The notes beneath the pieces are model-generated. The model was not told the origin of the DNA, made no database searches, and worked only from the letters and a program-made list of their open reading frames with translations. Below, one piece after another: positions 45,824 to 54,673 of a stretch of 64,000 bases of DNA (positions are counted from its first letter, which is position 1; every line of letters begins with the position of its first letter). Made by a program: the position numbers and the translations under genes. This DNA is from Ruegeria halocynthiae (lineage in GTDB: Bacteria > Pseudomonadota > Alphaproteobacteria > Rhodobacterales > Rhodobacteraceae). The DNA lies in assembly GCF_900106805.1 (NCBI RefSeq), contig NZ_FNNP01000001.1, positions 1,116,001 through 1,180,000 of the forward strand. The letters run 5' to 3'.

Positions 45824-47023
45824 ATGATGCCTGTACCCAACGTTCATGAAGCCGAACCTATCCCCTCAGCCGCACGTGATGCCATTGACGCCCTGATGCG
45901 ATCCGGCGACCTGTTCCGCTATACCGCGCCGCAGGATGCGCCGGTTACGTTACTGGAATCCGAGTTCGCCGACCTGCTCGGCACAAGATACGCTCTGGCG
46001 GTTTCTTCCTGCTCTGCTGCGTTGTTTCTATCACTCAAGGCTTTGGCTCTCCCTCGGGATGCGCGGGTTCTGATCCCCGGCTTTACCTTTGCTGCCGTGC
46101 CCTCATCGATCGTGCACGCGGATTGCATCCCTGTGCTTTGCGAAGTGGGTGAGAATTATCGCGTCGATATCGAGGATTTCACAGCCAAATTGGACAGCGT
46201 GCAAGCGGTGATCATCAGCCATATGCGCGGCCATACTTCGGATATGGATGCGATCATGGCGCTGTGCGACGCACGAAATATTCCGGTGATCGAAGACGCT
46301 GCACATTCGCTGGGCACCACCTGGCACGGGCGCAACATTGGGACCATTGGCAAGGTTGGTTGCTTTTCGTTCCAGTCCTACAAGATGATCAACGCAGGCG
46401 AAGGTGGTATTCTGGTCAGCGACGACGCCGATCTGGTCGCGCGCGCAGTGATCATGTCAGGCGCGTACGAGCATAACTGGAAAAAGCACTCTGGCTCACC
46501 CGAGCTTGAACAGGCTTTTGCCCGCTGGCAGAACTACTTGCCGCTGTATAACCTGCGCATGAGCAATCTCAGCGCCGCCGTGATCCGGCCGCAAATTCCC
46601 GAATTGGCGCGTCGGGTCCGTGACGGGCTGGCGAACCATGACTATGTGGCAGAGCGGTTGAATTCCTCTCCGTATATCGATGTCCCTGCCCCGTTGGCAC
46701 CCGAGCAGCGCGCACCGGATTCGATCCAGTTTAATCTGGTTGACCTCAGCGACGATGAGATTCGCGCTTTTGCCGCCGCTTCCGAGGCGCGTGGCGTCAA
46801 GGTGCAGATCTTTGGCCTGAGTCAGGACAATGCCCGCGCCTTCTGGAACTGGCAATTCCTACCCGAGCAGCTTGAACTGCCCAAAACCCGCGCGATGCTG
46901 ATGAAGGCCTGCGATGTGCGCCTGCCTGTGCGTCTGACGCACGAGGAGCTGGATGTGGTCACGGATATCCTGCTGGCCTCTGTGGGTGAAGTTGTCGGCC
47001 CCGTGCCGGTCTACGGCACCTGA
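45824..47023 (+). CDS. DegT/DnrJ/EryC1/StrS-family aminotransferase
   Basis: 399 residues. The PLP lysine lies in SFQSYKMINAGEGG (Lys187) and the phosphate-binding part in VSSCSAALFLSLKALAL; VIEDAAHSLGTTWHGR is the signature Asp loop. These enzymes aminate keto-sugars or cyclitols. It stands alone: no sugar-nucleotide or glycosyltransferase genes are near, so the acceptor is unknown. The last 13 bases overlap the convergent protease gene. Confidence 0.9.
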   Translation: MMPVPNVHEAEPIPSAARDAIDALMRSGDLFRYTAPQDAPVTLLESEFADLLGTRYALAVSSCSAALFLSLKALALPRDARVLIPGFTFAAVPSSIVHADCIPVLCEVGENYRVDIEDFTAKLDSVQAVIISHMRGHTSDMDAIMALCDARNIPVIEDAAHSLGTTWHGRNIGTIGKVGCFSFQSYKMINAGEGGILVSDDADLVARAVIMSGAYEHNWKKHSGSPELEQAFARWQNYLPLYNLRMSNLSAAVIRPQIPELARRVRDGLANHDYVAERLNSSPYIDVPAPLAPEQRAPDSIQFNLVDLSDDEIRAFAAASEARGVKVQIFGLSQDNARAFWNWQFLPEQLELPKTRAMLMKACDVRLPVRLTHEELDVVTDILLASVGEVVGPVPVYGT

Positions 47024-47793
47024 CTGGGCGGCGCGCCCAGCTCGAACAGCCGGACAGATAAAAACAGCGCGTCGATCCCGTCCGGGGTTGGCGCGATGCG
47101 CGATAGTATCCCCGCGACCGCCAATCCGGCATCGGTCTGTACCAATAGCGGCGCGCCGGAATCCCCCATCATGACCGGGCAAATTGCGTGCATCAGCCCG
47201 TCTCCTGCCGGGCCGGGAACGCAATCCGGAGTGCGGCTGAGAACATGGGGCCGCAGGCCCGGATAGCCAGCGAACATACCCGTCTGGGGAACAGTTTGGG
47301 ATATGCCCAGAAAGCCAACTTGCGCCCCAATCGGGTCGGTCAACTCCAGAATGGCCCAATCCAGATCGGCACGATTGTTGAAATTCCCGCCATCCCCCTG
47401 TTCCGCATCCATGCGATAGATGGTGACGGTCGATACAGCAGCAGCTTCACCGCGCTGGTAACCTGCTGCGAAACGGATACTTTCCGGGGGAATCCAGCCG
47501 TTTCTGGCGCTGTTGTAAAGGCAATGCGCTGCAGTCAGCACCAGCCGTTCAGAGACCAGGACGCCCGTACAATGTGACCGCTGGCTGCGGCTGGCAAAGT
47601 TGACCCGTCCGATGGCGCTCCATGGGTCGGCCGAAGCGTCCAGAATTTCACGTGCGCGGATATCGCTGCAGCCCGCAGCGGCATCCTGGCCCATCGTGCA
47701 GACAGGCTCCCAGACCGAGGTGAACTGACCCTGTGCGAGCGCAACTTGAACCCAAACCAAAAGGCCGAGCACAGACAGCCAGCGCATCCGCAA
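47011..47793 (-). CDS. Trypsin-like serine protease, exported
   Basis: 260 residues. Signal peptide (WLSVLGLLVWVQVALAQG), then a chymotrypsin-fold domain with the triad His90 (LTAAHCLYN), Asp145 (DLDWAILEL) and Ser212 (GDSGAPLL). Cysteines pair around the His loop and near C191/C205. The second residue of the Ser motif is Ala (DSGAP), a usual bacterial variant. Its target is unknown; it acts in the periplasm or outside. Confidence 0.87.
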   Translation of the reverse strand: MRMRWLSVLGLLVWVQVALAQGQFTSVWEPVCTMGQDAAAGCSDIRAREILDASADPWSAIGRVNFASRSQRSHCTGVLVSERLVLTAAHCLYNSARNGWIPPESIRFAAGYQRGEAAAVSTVTIYRMDAEQGDGGNFNNRADLDWAILELTDPIGAQVGFLGISQTVPQTGMFAGYPGLRPHVLSRTPDCVPGPAGDGLMHAICPVMMGDSGAPLLVQTDAGLAVAGILSRIAPTPDGIDALFLSVRLFELGAPPSQVP

Positions 47794-47794
47794 G

Positions 47795-48349
47795 TCAGCT
47801 CAGCTTTGACAGCTTCTGCTGCAACTCAGAGAGTTGCTTCTTGATGTCGTCCAGATCTTCTTTCGGCTCTGACGTTGTTTCCGCCTCCTGACCGGAACCC
47901 GACCAGTTACCGGAAAGCCCGCCGGTCATGGCCTTAAGAAACGCCTTTTGCTGCGCCTGCATCGCTTCGAACCCTGGCATCTGAGACATCGGGTTTATGG
48001 CATTCATGTTTTCCATCATCTTGCTCTGGCTTTCGCGCAGCATTTCGAACGAGCTTTGCAGGAATTGCGGCATCATGCCCCCGCCCGGCACCATATAGCT
48101 GCGAACCAGATCGTTCAGGACATTGACCGGCAGAACATTCTCGCCTCGGCTTTCGTGTTCCGCAATGATTTGAAGTAGATATTGACGAGTCAGGTCATCA
48201 CCGGTTTTCAGGTCGATGATCTGCACTTCGCGCCCATCGCGGATAAAGCCTGCGATATCTTCCAGCGTCACGTAATCGCTGGTCTCGGTGTTATACAGCC
48301 GACGGCTGGCATAGCGCTTGATCAGCAAAGGTTTTTCTTGTTCCGACAC
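47795..48349 (-). CDS. phaR: Polyhydroxyalkanoate synthesis repressor PhaR
   Basis: 184 residues from the GTG at 48349; the frame runs on to an upstream ATG at 48424 but the upstream part does not fit the family. LLIKRYASRRLYNTETSDYV is the PhaR DNA-binding N-terminus and TRQYLLQIIAEHESRG the PHB-accumulation domain. Known: PhaR represses phasin and synthesis genes and is titrated away by nascent PHA granules. It sits directly after phaP behind a terminator, so has its own promoter, which contains a PhaR-like site. Confidence 0.94.
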   Translation of the reverse strand: MSEQEKPLLIKRYASRRLYNTETSDYVTLEDIAGFIRDGREVQIIDLKTGDDLTRQYLLQIIAEHESRGENVLPVNVLNDLVRSYMVPGGGMMPQFLQSSFEMLRESQSKMMENMNAINPMSQMPGFEAMQAQQKAFLKAMTGGLSGNWSGSGQEAETTSEPKEDLDDIKKQLSELQQKLSKLS

Positions 48350-48371
48350 CCTGTATCCTCCCCAAGGATGA

Positions 48372-48384
48372 TGCGTTGCAGCAG
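48372..48384. promoter_or_regulatory. Putative PhaR box upstream of phaR
   Basis: On the minus strand GCTGCAACGCAT (48383-48372) matches GCTGCA-N-TGCAGC at 9 of its first 11 positions, with a TGCAG half-site nearby at 48397-48401. It is weaker than the phaP sites. It would give autorepression. Confidence 0.4.
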
Positions 48385-48401
48385 AGGTTATGCGACTGCA
48401 G

Positions 48402-48436
48402 AACAAAAAGAAAGGGCAGGTCAAGCGACCTGCCCT
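48402..48436 (-). terminator. Terminator downstream of phaP
   Basis: On the minus strand AGGGCAGGTC-GCTT-GACCTGCCCT is a 10-bp perfect stem followed by TTCTTTTTG. It separates phaP from phaR. Confidence 0.85.
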
Positions 48437-48486
48437 CTTGCGATTGCACCAATTGGGAGGAATGGGTGCAATGTCGCAGACTTACC

Positions 48487-48933
48487 TTACTTGGCAGTCG
48501 CTGCTTTCTTAGCGGCAGCAGTTACCTCGTTGGTGGCTTTCTTGACGGCTGCGGTTGCGTCTTCTGCAACGTCTTTGCCAGCTGCCATCAGCAGTTCAAC
48601 GGTTTCGGTCTGAACTTTTTTCGCGATTTCTGCGAATGCTGCCATGTTTTCAGCAGCAACTTCAGCCGACGCGCTTGCGAAGTCGGTTGCAGCTTTTGCG
48701 TAATCCGCAGGCTCGGTTTTTGCTTTCGACATCTCGGTCAGCTTGGACAGAGTTTCTTTGGTCCATTTGTTCGAGATTTCAGCCGATTTCGCAGCTGCGT
48801 CCAGAGCAACACCCGACAGCTTTTCATTCAGCGAAGCGGTCGATTTGAATGCGTCTTCCAGAGCGGTTGTGTCAACCGGGAACGCGCCCATCATGTCTTT
48901 CAGGGTCGCGGTAAAGTCTTGGGTCTTTGCCAT
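48487..48933 (-). CDS. phaP: Phasin
   Basis: 148 residues from the ATG at 48933 (MAKTQDFTATLKDMMGAFPV). It is an all-helical, Ala/Lys/Thr-rich amphipathic protein (ISNKWTKETLSKLTEMSKAK) of the phasin_2 type that coats PHA granules. The C-terminus is lysine/alanine rich (KKATNEVTAAAKKAATAK), a mild version of the tail of the 2658-3347 protein. Two strong palindromes precede it, so it is the prime PhaR target. It is probably very highly expressed. Confidence 0.93.
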   Translation of the reverse strand: MAKTQDFTATLKDMMGAFPVDTTALEDAFKSTASLNEKLSGVALDAAAKSAEISNKWTKETLSKLTEMSKAKTEPADYAKAATDFASASAEVAAENMAAFAEIAKKVQTETVELLMAAGKDVAEDATAAVKKATNEVTAAAKKAATAK

Positions 48934-48999
48934 TGTCCTAAATCCTCTTAGCCGTTCCGGGCCCACCCCGGTTTTCATCAGCTTGAGGGCAATATGATT

Positions 49000-49042
49000 G
49001 CTGCATTGCAGCATTTCAAGTTTTTTCTTGCTGCAATGCAGA
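49000..49042. promoter_or_regulatory. Two PhaR boxes upstream of phaP
   Basis: GCTGCATTGCAGC (49000-49012) is a perfect 13-bp palindrome; GCTGCAATGCAGA (49030-49042) is 12/13. Their centres are 30 bp apart, about three turns, which puts them on the same face of the helix. They lie 67-109 bp upstream of the phaP start, likely overlapping the promoter. Confidence 0.65.
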
Positions 49043-49065
49043 ATAATTCAAGTTTTGGTGTGATA

Positions 49066-50868
49066 TCAGCGTGTTGCTTTGACCAAAACATAGGTACCCG
49101 GGGCCGGACACAAACGCGGATGGTTCGAATCGCCCGTATCCCGCGCCGGTACCTGCTTGCCCGAGCGCTTTTTCAGCCACGCTTCCCACATCGGCCACCA
49201 AGAGCCTTCATGGAAGTCAGCTTCTTTCAGCCAGGTATCGGCGTCCAGCTTCAGGTCGGGGTTGGTATAGTGGCCGTATTTCTTCTTGCTGGGCGGGTTC
49301 ACGATCCCGGCAATATGACCGGATTGCGCGACCACAAAGGTTTTCGATTTCGAGCCCATCTTTTGTACACCGCGATAGCAGTCCTTCCATGCGGCGATAT
49401 GGTCGGTCTCGCAGGTGATCGCCATCAGTGGTACGTCCACATCCTTGATGTGCAGCTTGTGTCCCAACATCTCAAACCCGTCGGCCACGAAATCATTGCT
49501 CTGACACAGGCCGCGCAGATACTGGATCGCCATGCGGCCCGGCAGGTTGGCCCCATCCCCGTTCCAGTACAACAGATCAAAAGCGGGGGGCGTTTCACCC
49601 ATCATGTAGCTGCGGATTGCCGGGGTATAGATCAGGTCCCGCGATCGCAGGAACGACATGGTGCGCCCGATGATCCACGCTTTGAGAACGCCGTCCTTCG
49701 TGGTCTGTTCCTCGATCCCGTCCACAAAATCATTCTGCAGGAAGGGTGTGAACTCTCCCTGTTCGCCAAAATCCGTCAGGGTCGTGAAGAATGTGGCAGA
49801 TTTGATCGACTTGTCGCCGCGCTGTTTCATCAACGATAGGGTCAGGTTCAGCGTGGTCCCTGCTATACAATACCCCACCGCATTGACCTGCTTGACCTTG
49901 CAGATTTTCTTGACTTCCTCGATGGCGGTCAGGAAACCGTCCTGAATATAGTCCTCCATCCCGACATCAGCGTGCGAGCTGTCGGCGTTGACCCAACTGA
50001 CGACGAACAGGGTGTAGCCCTGCTCGGTCACCCATTTGATCAGGCTGTTCTGGGCCTTCAGGTCAAGGATATAGAACTTGTTGATCCAGGGCGGGAACAG
50101 AACGATAGGGGTTTCATGCACCGTCTCGGTCGCTGGCTTATACTGGATCAGTTCCATCATTCGGTTGCGATAAACAACGTCGCCGGGTGTTGTCGCGATG
50201 TTACCGCCGATCTCAAATGCACTTTCGTCGGCCAGCCTAACGACCATCTCGCCGTCATTGGCCTCAAGATCTGAAACGAGATTTTCGAGCCCCTGTATCA
50301 AGGACTGACCTTCCGTTTCGATGGCCTTTTCCAATGCGTCGGGGTTGGTGGCCAGGAAATTCGTGGGCGCCATCATGTCGATGATCTGTTGCGAGAAATA
50401 TTGCAGGCGCTGCTTGTCTGTCTCGTCCAGATCATCAACCGATGCAACGGCCTGCGCGATAGCCTCGGCATTGGTTTGGTACTGCTGCAGAATGAGGCGG
50501 AAATAGGGGTTGGATTCCCACATCGGATTGGAAAACCGCTTGTCTGTGACCTGAGTTTTGGGTTCGCCATCCTCATCTGAGGTCAGCGCTTTTTGCGCCT
50601 CGGCAAAGTTGAGAACTGACTTTCCCCAATATTCGATCTGCCGTTCCAGCAACTTTGCCGGATTTTGCATAGCCTCGGCCCAATAGGCTGTTGCTGCCTT
50701 TGCAAAAAGCTCTTGATTCGGGCCATCCAGTGCAGCGGTATGCGGCGTCTTGCTGGCCATAACCTCGACCAGACGTTTGGACAGCTCTTCGACCTTGCCC
50801 ATATTTTCTTTAAGTCGTTCAATATGTTCTTCGGTCAATTTTGGCGTCTGGTCTTCGGTAGTTGTCAT
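49066..50868 (-). CDS. phaC: Class I polyhydroxyalkanoate synthase
   Basis: 600 residues, the class I length. The lipase-like box is GYCIAGTT with catalytic Cys334; the Asp (ETDHIAAWKD) and His (SGHIAG) follow in the C-terminal part, and PPWINKFYILDL plus ADSSHADVGMEDY are synthase signatures. It polymerises 3-hydroxyacyl-CoA into PHB. It is convergent in order with phaP/phaR on the same strand and divergent from phaZ. Confidence 0.96.
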   Translation of the reverse strand: MTTTEDQTPKLTEEHIERLKENMGKVEELSKRLVEVMASKTPHTAALDGPNQELFAKAATAYWAEAMQNPAKLLERQIEYWGKSVLNFAEAQKALTSDEDGEPKTQVTDKRFSNPMWESNPYFRLILQQYQTNAEAIAQAVASVDDLDETDKQRLQYFSQQIIDMMAPTNFLATNPDALEKAIETEGQSLIQGLENLVSDLEANDGEMVVRLADESAFEIGGNIATTPGDVVYRNRMMELIQYKPATETVHETPIVLFPPWINKFYILDLKAQNSLIKWVTEQGYTLFVVSWVNADSSHADVGMEDYIQDGFLTAIEEVKKICKVKQVNAVGYCIAGTTLNLTLSLMKQRGDKSIKSATFFTTLTDFGEQGEFTPFLQNDFVDGIEEQTTKDGVLKAWIIGRTMSFLRSRDLIYTPAIRSYMMGETPPAFDLLYWNGDGANLPGRMAIQYLRGLCQSNDFVADGFEMLGHKLHIKDVDVPLMAITCETDHIAAWKDCYRGVQKMGSKSKTFVVAQSGHIAGIVNPPSKKKYGHYTNPDLKLDADTWLKEADFHEGSWWPMWEAWLKKRSGKQVPARDTGDSNHPRLCPAPGTYVLVKATR

Positions 50869-50891
50869 TTTAACAATTCCCCCCTAGTCTC

Positions 50892-50904
50892 GCTGCTGTG
50901 CAGA
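50892..50904. promoter_or_regulatory. Putative PhaR box between phaC and phaZ
   Basis: GCTGCTGTGCAGA matches GCTGCA-N-TGCAGC at 11 of 13 positions, and the bases after it (GCAGAATAA) are identical to those after the second phaP box. It lies 24 bp before the phaC start and 76 bp before phaZ, so it could control both. Confidence 0.5.
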
Positions 50905-50979
50905 ATAACGTCGTTGGCGTCGGGGGGCAAAGCGGCGAATGGTCCGAACTCTCAGGCTGATACTCAGGAGGCACATTCG

Positions 50980-52251
50980 ATGCGCTACATGATGACTTAC
51001 GACCTGATGGAAACCATGCGTAACACCAACCAGTGGCTTGGCGCAACCGCAAGCGCGATGGCGTCCTATCCCCTGTTCTCAATGACACCTAATCCGGCGT
51101 TCAACTGGATGGCGGCCTGGGGCGAGGTGACCGAGCGCACATTCCAACGTATGGTCGTCAAGCCTGATTGGGGTATTCGCACTTTCACCTGCGAAGACGG
51201 CAAAGATCATCTGGTCGACGTCACAACCGTGATCGAGCGTCCGTTCGGCGATCTGATCCACTTCCGCGTCAATGGACGTGAAGAGCAGCCGCGCAAGGTT
51301 CTGCTGGTGGCACCCATGTCCGGCCATTACGCAACACTGCTGCGTTCGACCGTCAAAAGCCTGCTTGTCAATTGTGAGGTCTACATCACCGATTGGCATA
51401 ACGCGCGTGACATTCCCGTGTCCGAAGGCAAATTCGATGTTGAGGATTATACCCTCTACCTTGTCGATTTTATGAAAGAGCTTGGCCCCGACACGCATGT
51501 TGTCGCTGTTTGCCAACCCGCCCCGCTGACCTTGGCTGCAACCGCTTATCTGGCCGAAGTCGAACCCAAGTCGCAGCCCAGCACACTGACGTTGATTGGC
51601 GGCCCCGTCGATCCTGATGCCACCCCGACCGAAGTGACCGATTTCGGCCGCCGCGTCACAATGGGGCAGTTGGAAGAAACCATGATCCAGCGTGTTGGCT
51701 TTAAATACAAAGGGGTTGGCCGCATGGTCTATCCCGGTCTGCTGCAGTTGGCGTCGTTCATGTCAATGAATGCCGAGCGTCACGGTAAGGCGTTCTCGGA
51801 TCAGATACAGCGTGTCAGCCGGGATGAGGCCTCGGACCACGATGCCCATAACCGTTTCTATGACGAATACCTGGCAGTGATGGACATGACGGCCGAGTTC
51901 TATCTGTCGACCGTCGAGCGTGTGTTCAAGAACCGTGAAATCGCGCGCAATGAATTTGTCGTTGCCGGGCATAAGGTTGATATCGGCAAGATCACCGATG
52001 TTGCCGTAAAATCGGTTGAAGGGGCGAATGACGATATCTCGGCCCCCGGTCAGTGCATTGCAGCCCTTGATCTGTGCACCGGTTTGCCAGACAGCAAAAA
52101 AGCCAGCCATGTCGAACCCGGCGCGGGCCACTATGGCATTTTTGCGGGCCGCAGTTGGCGCGACAACATCCGCCCGCTTGTGATTGATTTCATGAATGAA
52201 AACAGCCGAAAGCCCCGCCGTCGCGCTGCCAACAAAAACAAAGTGGCATGA
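50980..52251 (+). CDS. phaZ: Intracellular polyhydroxyalkanoate depolymerase
   Basis: 423 residues from the ATG at 50980, preceded by CAGGAGG; a frame open from 50665 lies inside phaC and is not used. The catalytic Cys is in VAVCQPAPLT, as in intracellular PHB depolymerases of the PhaZ1 type; GGPVDPDATPTEV and HVEPGAGHYGIFAGRSW hold further catalytic residues. It breaks down granule PHB for reuse. The pairing with phaC and phaP makes the assignment firm. Confidence 0.94.
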   Translation: MRYMMTYDLMETMRNTNQWLGATASAMASYPLFSMTPNPAFNWMAAWGEVTERTFQRMVVKPDWGIRTFTCEDGKDHLVDVTTVIERPFGDLIHFRVNGREEQPRKVLLVAPMSGHYATLLRSTVKSLLVNCEVYITDWHNARDIPVSEGKFDVEDYTLYLVDFMKELGPDTHVVAVCQPAPLTLAATAYLAEVEPKSQPSTLTLIGGPVDPDATPTEVTDFGRRVTMGQLEETMIQRVGFKYKGVGRMVYPGLLQLASFMSMNAERHGKAFSDQIQRVSRDEASDHDAHNRFYDEYLAVMDMTAEFYLSTVERVFKNREIARNEFVVAGHKVDIGKITDVAVKSVEGANDDISAPGQCIAALDLCTGLPDSKKASHVEPGAGHYGIFAGRSWRDNIRPLVIDFMNENSRKPRRRAANKNKVA

Positions 52252-52832
52252 GCGGTAACGCAGCAAGGGACCTCACCTTTAGCTGCGATTGCAAAACGCT
52301 CTCGGGACGCATCAAAGAACACGGCGTCAAGTCCGGCACACATGTCGTCTGTTATTGTCACGACTGCCGCGCCGCTCAGCTATATTTCAAACAGCCGGAC
52401 CCTGCGCCCGGACCTGTCGAGATCTTCCAGATGGCACCCGAAGACATCGAGATTGAGACCGGAGCCGAGCATTTGGCCGTGATGCAACTGAGCCCCAAGG
52501 GCATGTTGCGCTGGTATGCCAAGTGCTGCAATGCGCCTCTGGCGACTACGCCGATGACACCGAAATTTCCATTCGCGGGATTTATCGTCAAGCGTATCCT
52601 CAACCCCGACGTCCTGGGCCCCATCACAACGCGCGGGTTTGTGCCCGGACCCGACGGCAAACAATCTCATGAGAAACTGCGTTATGCCGTAGTTGGATTG
52701 CTGAAGCGGACCCTGAGATCGCGACTGTCCGGAAGTTGGAAGAAAACGCCTTTCTTCAAGTTCGAGACTGGTGAACCCGTTGCGCACCCGACCGTTTTAA
52801 CCAAAGAAGAACGCACAACCTACTACGATTAG
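52248..52832 (+). CDS. GFA-like zinc-binding protein (DUF6151 type)
   Basis: 194 residues. The Cys pattern CDC near 13, CYCHDCR near 35 and KCCNAP near 92 resembles a GFA/CENP-V zinc site, followed by a C-terminal extension. The ATG overlaps the phaZ stop by four bases (ATGA), so it is translated with phaZ. The function is unknown; coupling to PHA degradation is only suggested by position. It converges on the next gene with a 4-base overlap. Confidence 0.78.
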   Translation: MSGNAARDLTFSCDCKTLSGRIKEHGVKSGTHVVCYCHDCRAAQLYFKQPDPAPGPVEIFQMAPEDIEIETGAEHLAVMQLSPKGMLRWYAKCCNAPLATTPMTPKFPFAGFIVKRILNPDVLGPITTRGFVPGPDGKQSHEKLRYAVVGLLKRTLRSRLSGSWKKTPFFKFETGEPVAHPTVLTKEERTTYYD

Positions 52833-53539
52833 GCCAGACGCAGAGGTATTTGCAGCCAGTCCCGCAGCATTTCGTTCACTGTTTCCGGAGTTTCCAAAGT
52901 TGGGAAATGCCCGGCCCGATCAATCACACGTAATTCGGCATCGGGTATGAGATCTGCCAGGAACGTGTGCTTTCGGACAGGGTTATCAGCGTCATGTGCC
53001 CCGCACACAATCAGAGTCGGAATCTTGATTCGGCGCAGCGTGCTTTGCTGGTCCGGGCGCCGCTGCAGCGCCCGCATCTGTCGCACGAACACCTCCGGTC
53101 CCACGGCCGCTGCCATCTGCAGGATATTGTTCAGGATCGGGATTCTCTGCGGTCCGGGGGCCAGCATGTCCGAGCCGATCACCTTGCGCATCACCTCGTC
53201 CAGCCGCCCGGCCTGTGCACCGACGATCAGATCCTCACGGCTGGCCGCAATATGAGGCGTATCGGCCTGCGCATCGGTTGCCAGCAAACACAAACGCGTC
53301 ACCCTTTCGGGCGCGCGCCGCGCTATTTCAAGCGCGACGCTACCGCCCAGTCCGAATCCGGACAGTGCAAATCGATGCGGAAGTTGATCCAGCAGACCCG
53401 ACGCGATCTCTTCGATACGTTCGCCGCCGAAGATTGGACCGACCATGACGGCGCGCTCATGCGACAGCGCGGTTATCTGGGCCGCAAACAGCCGCGCGTC
53501 GCACATCAATCCGGGCAACAAAACCAACGGCTCAATCAC
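52829..53539 (-). CDS. Alpha/beta hydrolase-fold protein lacking the nucleophile serine
   Basis: 236 residues of the alpha/beta hydrolase fold (LVLLPGLMCDARLF, LIVCGAHDADNPV, VIDRAGHFPTLETPE). The acid (Asp in HDAD) and the His (GHFPTLE) are in place, but the nucleophile elbow reads SGFGLGGS: residues 61-66 are GFGLGG where GxSxGG is expected, so the Ser is replaced by Gly63. The codon is clear (GGA). Either this is a non-catalytic binder or it uses another residue. The frame is otherwise intact. Confidence 0.85.
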   Translation of the reverse strand: MIEPLVLLPGLMCDARLFAAQITALSHERAVMVGPIFGGERIEEIASGLLDQLPHRFALSGFGLGGSVALEIARRAPERVTRLCLLATDAQADTPHIAASREDLIVGAQAGRLDEVMRKVIGSDMLAPGPQRIPILNNILQMAAAVGPEVFVRQMRALQRRPDQQSTLRRIKIPTLIVCGAHDADNPVRKHTFLADLIPDAELRVIDRAGHFPTLETPETVNEMLRDWLQIPLRLA

Positions 53540-53612
53540 CTTGGCGCCCTCCGCTCGTTGTTATTGTTTTGTTACAGGATGAGAGGTTTGCCATCGCCGG
53601 GCAAGCAAAACT

Positions 53613-54245
53613 TCAGGGATAGTTGATGGCTCTGAACGGTGGGAAATCCGCATAGCGCGCCTGCCTTTGGGCCAGCGTTTCTTCGGGATCAGCTCCGGTT
53701 CGCAACAGGCAGCCTCGCGGTGCGATATAGCTGTCGATCCGCCTTATAGGCTTGGATCTCCAGACCAGATTGAAGGCGCAGAGCTTGGGAAAGAACCAGA
53801 TCTCTGAATACGCCAGATGGTCATGCATCCACCAAGCCAGATCACGCCAGTCACGCCCCTGCGCGTAAAGGTCTGCAAACCAAGGAATCACGACCGAGGC
53901 CCCTGCAACCCGCGCATCGCCTTCACCCCAATCCCAGATATGGCACTCCAACGGATTGTCGTTGCGGGCGCAGTTCAGTTTGTTCTCATTGCCGAACCGG
54001 TTCAGAGATCGCGAACGATAGCCCGAGCGAACTGCGATGCGCCCAAAGGTCTCTTCCAGCGGGTCCAGCAGGGTTTCACAAAAGGCACGCCCGGTTTCGA
54101 TAGCAAGGTCAGGATTGTTGGGAATGTTCTGCAATGCATGAAAGTTCCCGATCTCAGAATACAGGAAATCGCGCATGAAGAAATGCCGGGACAGGCGCAC
54201 CCGACCCAGTGTCTCAAGGCTCCACATGCTGCCGGGCCGGCGCAT
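53613..54245 (-). CDS. Protein of unknown function, possibly peptidase M15-like
   Basis: 210 residues without signal peptide. FGRIAVRSGYRSRSLN followed by PLECHIWDWGEGDA and WWMHDHLAYSEIWFFP looks like the order SGYRS, His..Asp, HxH of M15 D-Ala-D-Ala peptidases, in which these bind zinc; the match is only by eye. Similar proteins are widespread in Rhodobacteraceae without a name. It is 3 bases after the upstream gene's stop (54248) and likely in one transcript with it. Confidence 0.65.
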   Translation of the reverse strand: MRRPGSMWSLETLGRVRLSRHFFMRDFLYSEIGNFHALQNIPNNPDLAIETGRAFCETLLDPLEETFGRIAVRSGYRSRSLNRFGNENKLNCARNDNPLECHIWDWGEGDARVAGASVVIPWFADLYAQGRDWRDLAWWMHDHLAYSEIWFFPKLCAFNLVWRSKPIRRIDSYIAPRGCLLRTGADPEETLAQRQARYADFPPFRAINYP

Positions 54246-54247
54246 GT

Positions 54248-54673
54248 TCAGTACCCGGACCAGCGAAAGGAACCGTCGGCAGCCAATGTCGAGAACGGGT
54301 TAAACGCGACTTCCCAGATTGTCTGATCTGGTGCTCGAAAATACCCATGATGCCCGCCCCAGAAAACATCCGATGCTGGCTTGATTACCTCTGCTCCTGC
54401 ACGCTCCGCCCGCTCAAGCACCGCCGCCACATCTTCCTTCGCACGGCAATTATAGCTCAGAGTCATCGCCCCACACCCCAGCGTGGTGACGTCCATCCCC
54501 ATTTCGTCGGCCAGTGCAGCGAGCGAATAAAGGCCCAGCGTCTGCCCGATCAGATCAAATGCAATCACGCCATCCGGGCTGTCGACACGCTGCCACCCCA
54601 TCTTTTCATAGAAAACTGCTGCTGTTTCCAGGTCTTCTACGCCTATTGTAATCAGGCTTACACGCTGCTCCAT
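54248..54673 (-). CDS. VOC-family protein
   Basis: 141 residues from the ATG at 54673, which overlaps the preceding hydrolase stop by one base (TGATG). MEQRVSLITIGVEDLETAAVFYEKMGW is the VOC start (fragment VSLITIGVEDLETAAVFY), with FDLIGQTLGLYS and WGGHHGYFRAPDQTIWEVA in the second half. The C-terminal Glu is kept, the N-terminal His is not obvious. Function unknown. Confidence 0.82.
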   Translation of the reverse strand: MEQRVSLITIGVEDLETAAVFYEKMGWQRVDSPDGVIAFDLIGQTLGLYSLAALADEMGMDVTTLGCGAMTLSYNCRAKEDVAAVLERAERAGAEVIKPASDVFWGGHHGYFRAPDQTIWEVAFNPFSTLAADGSFRWSGY

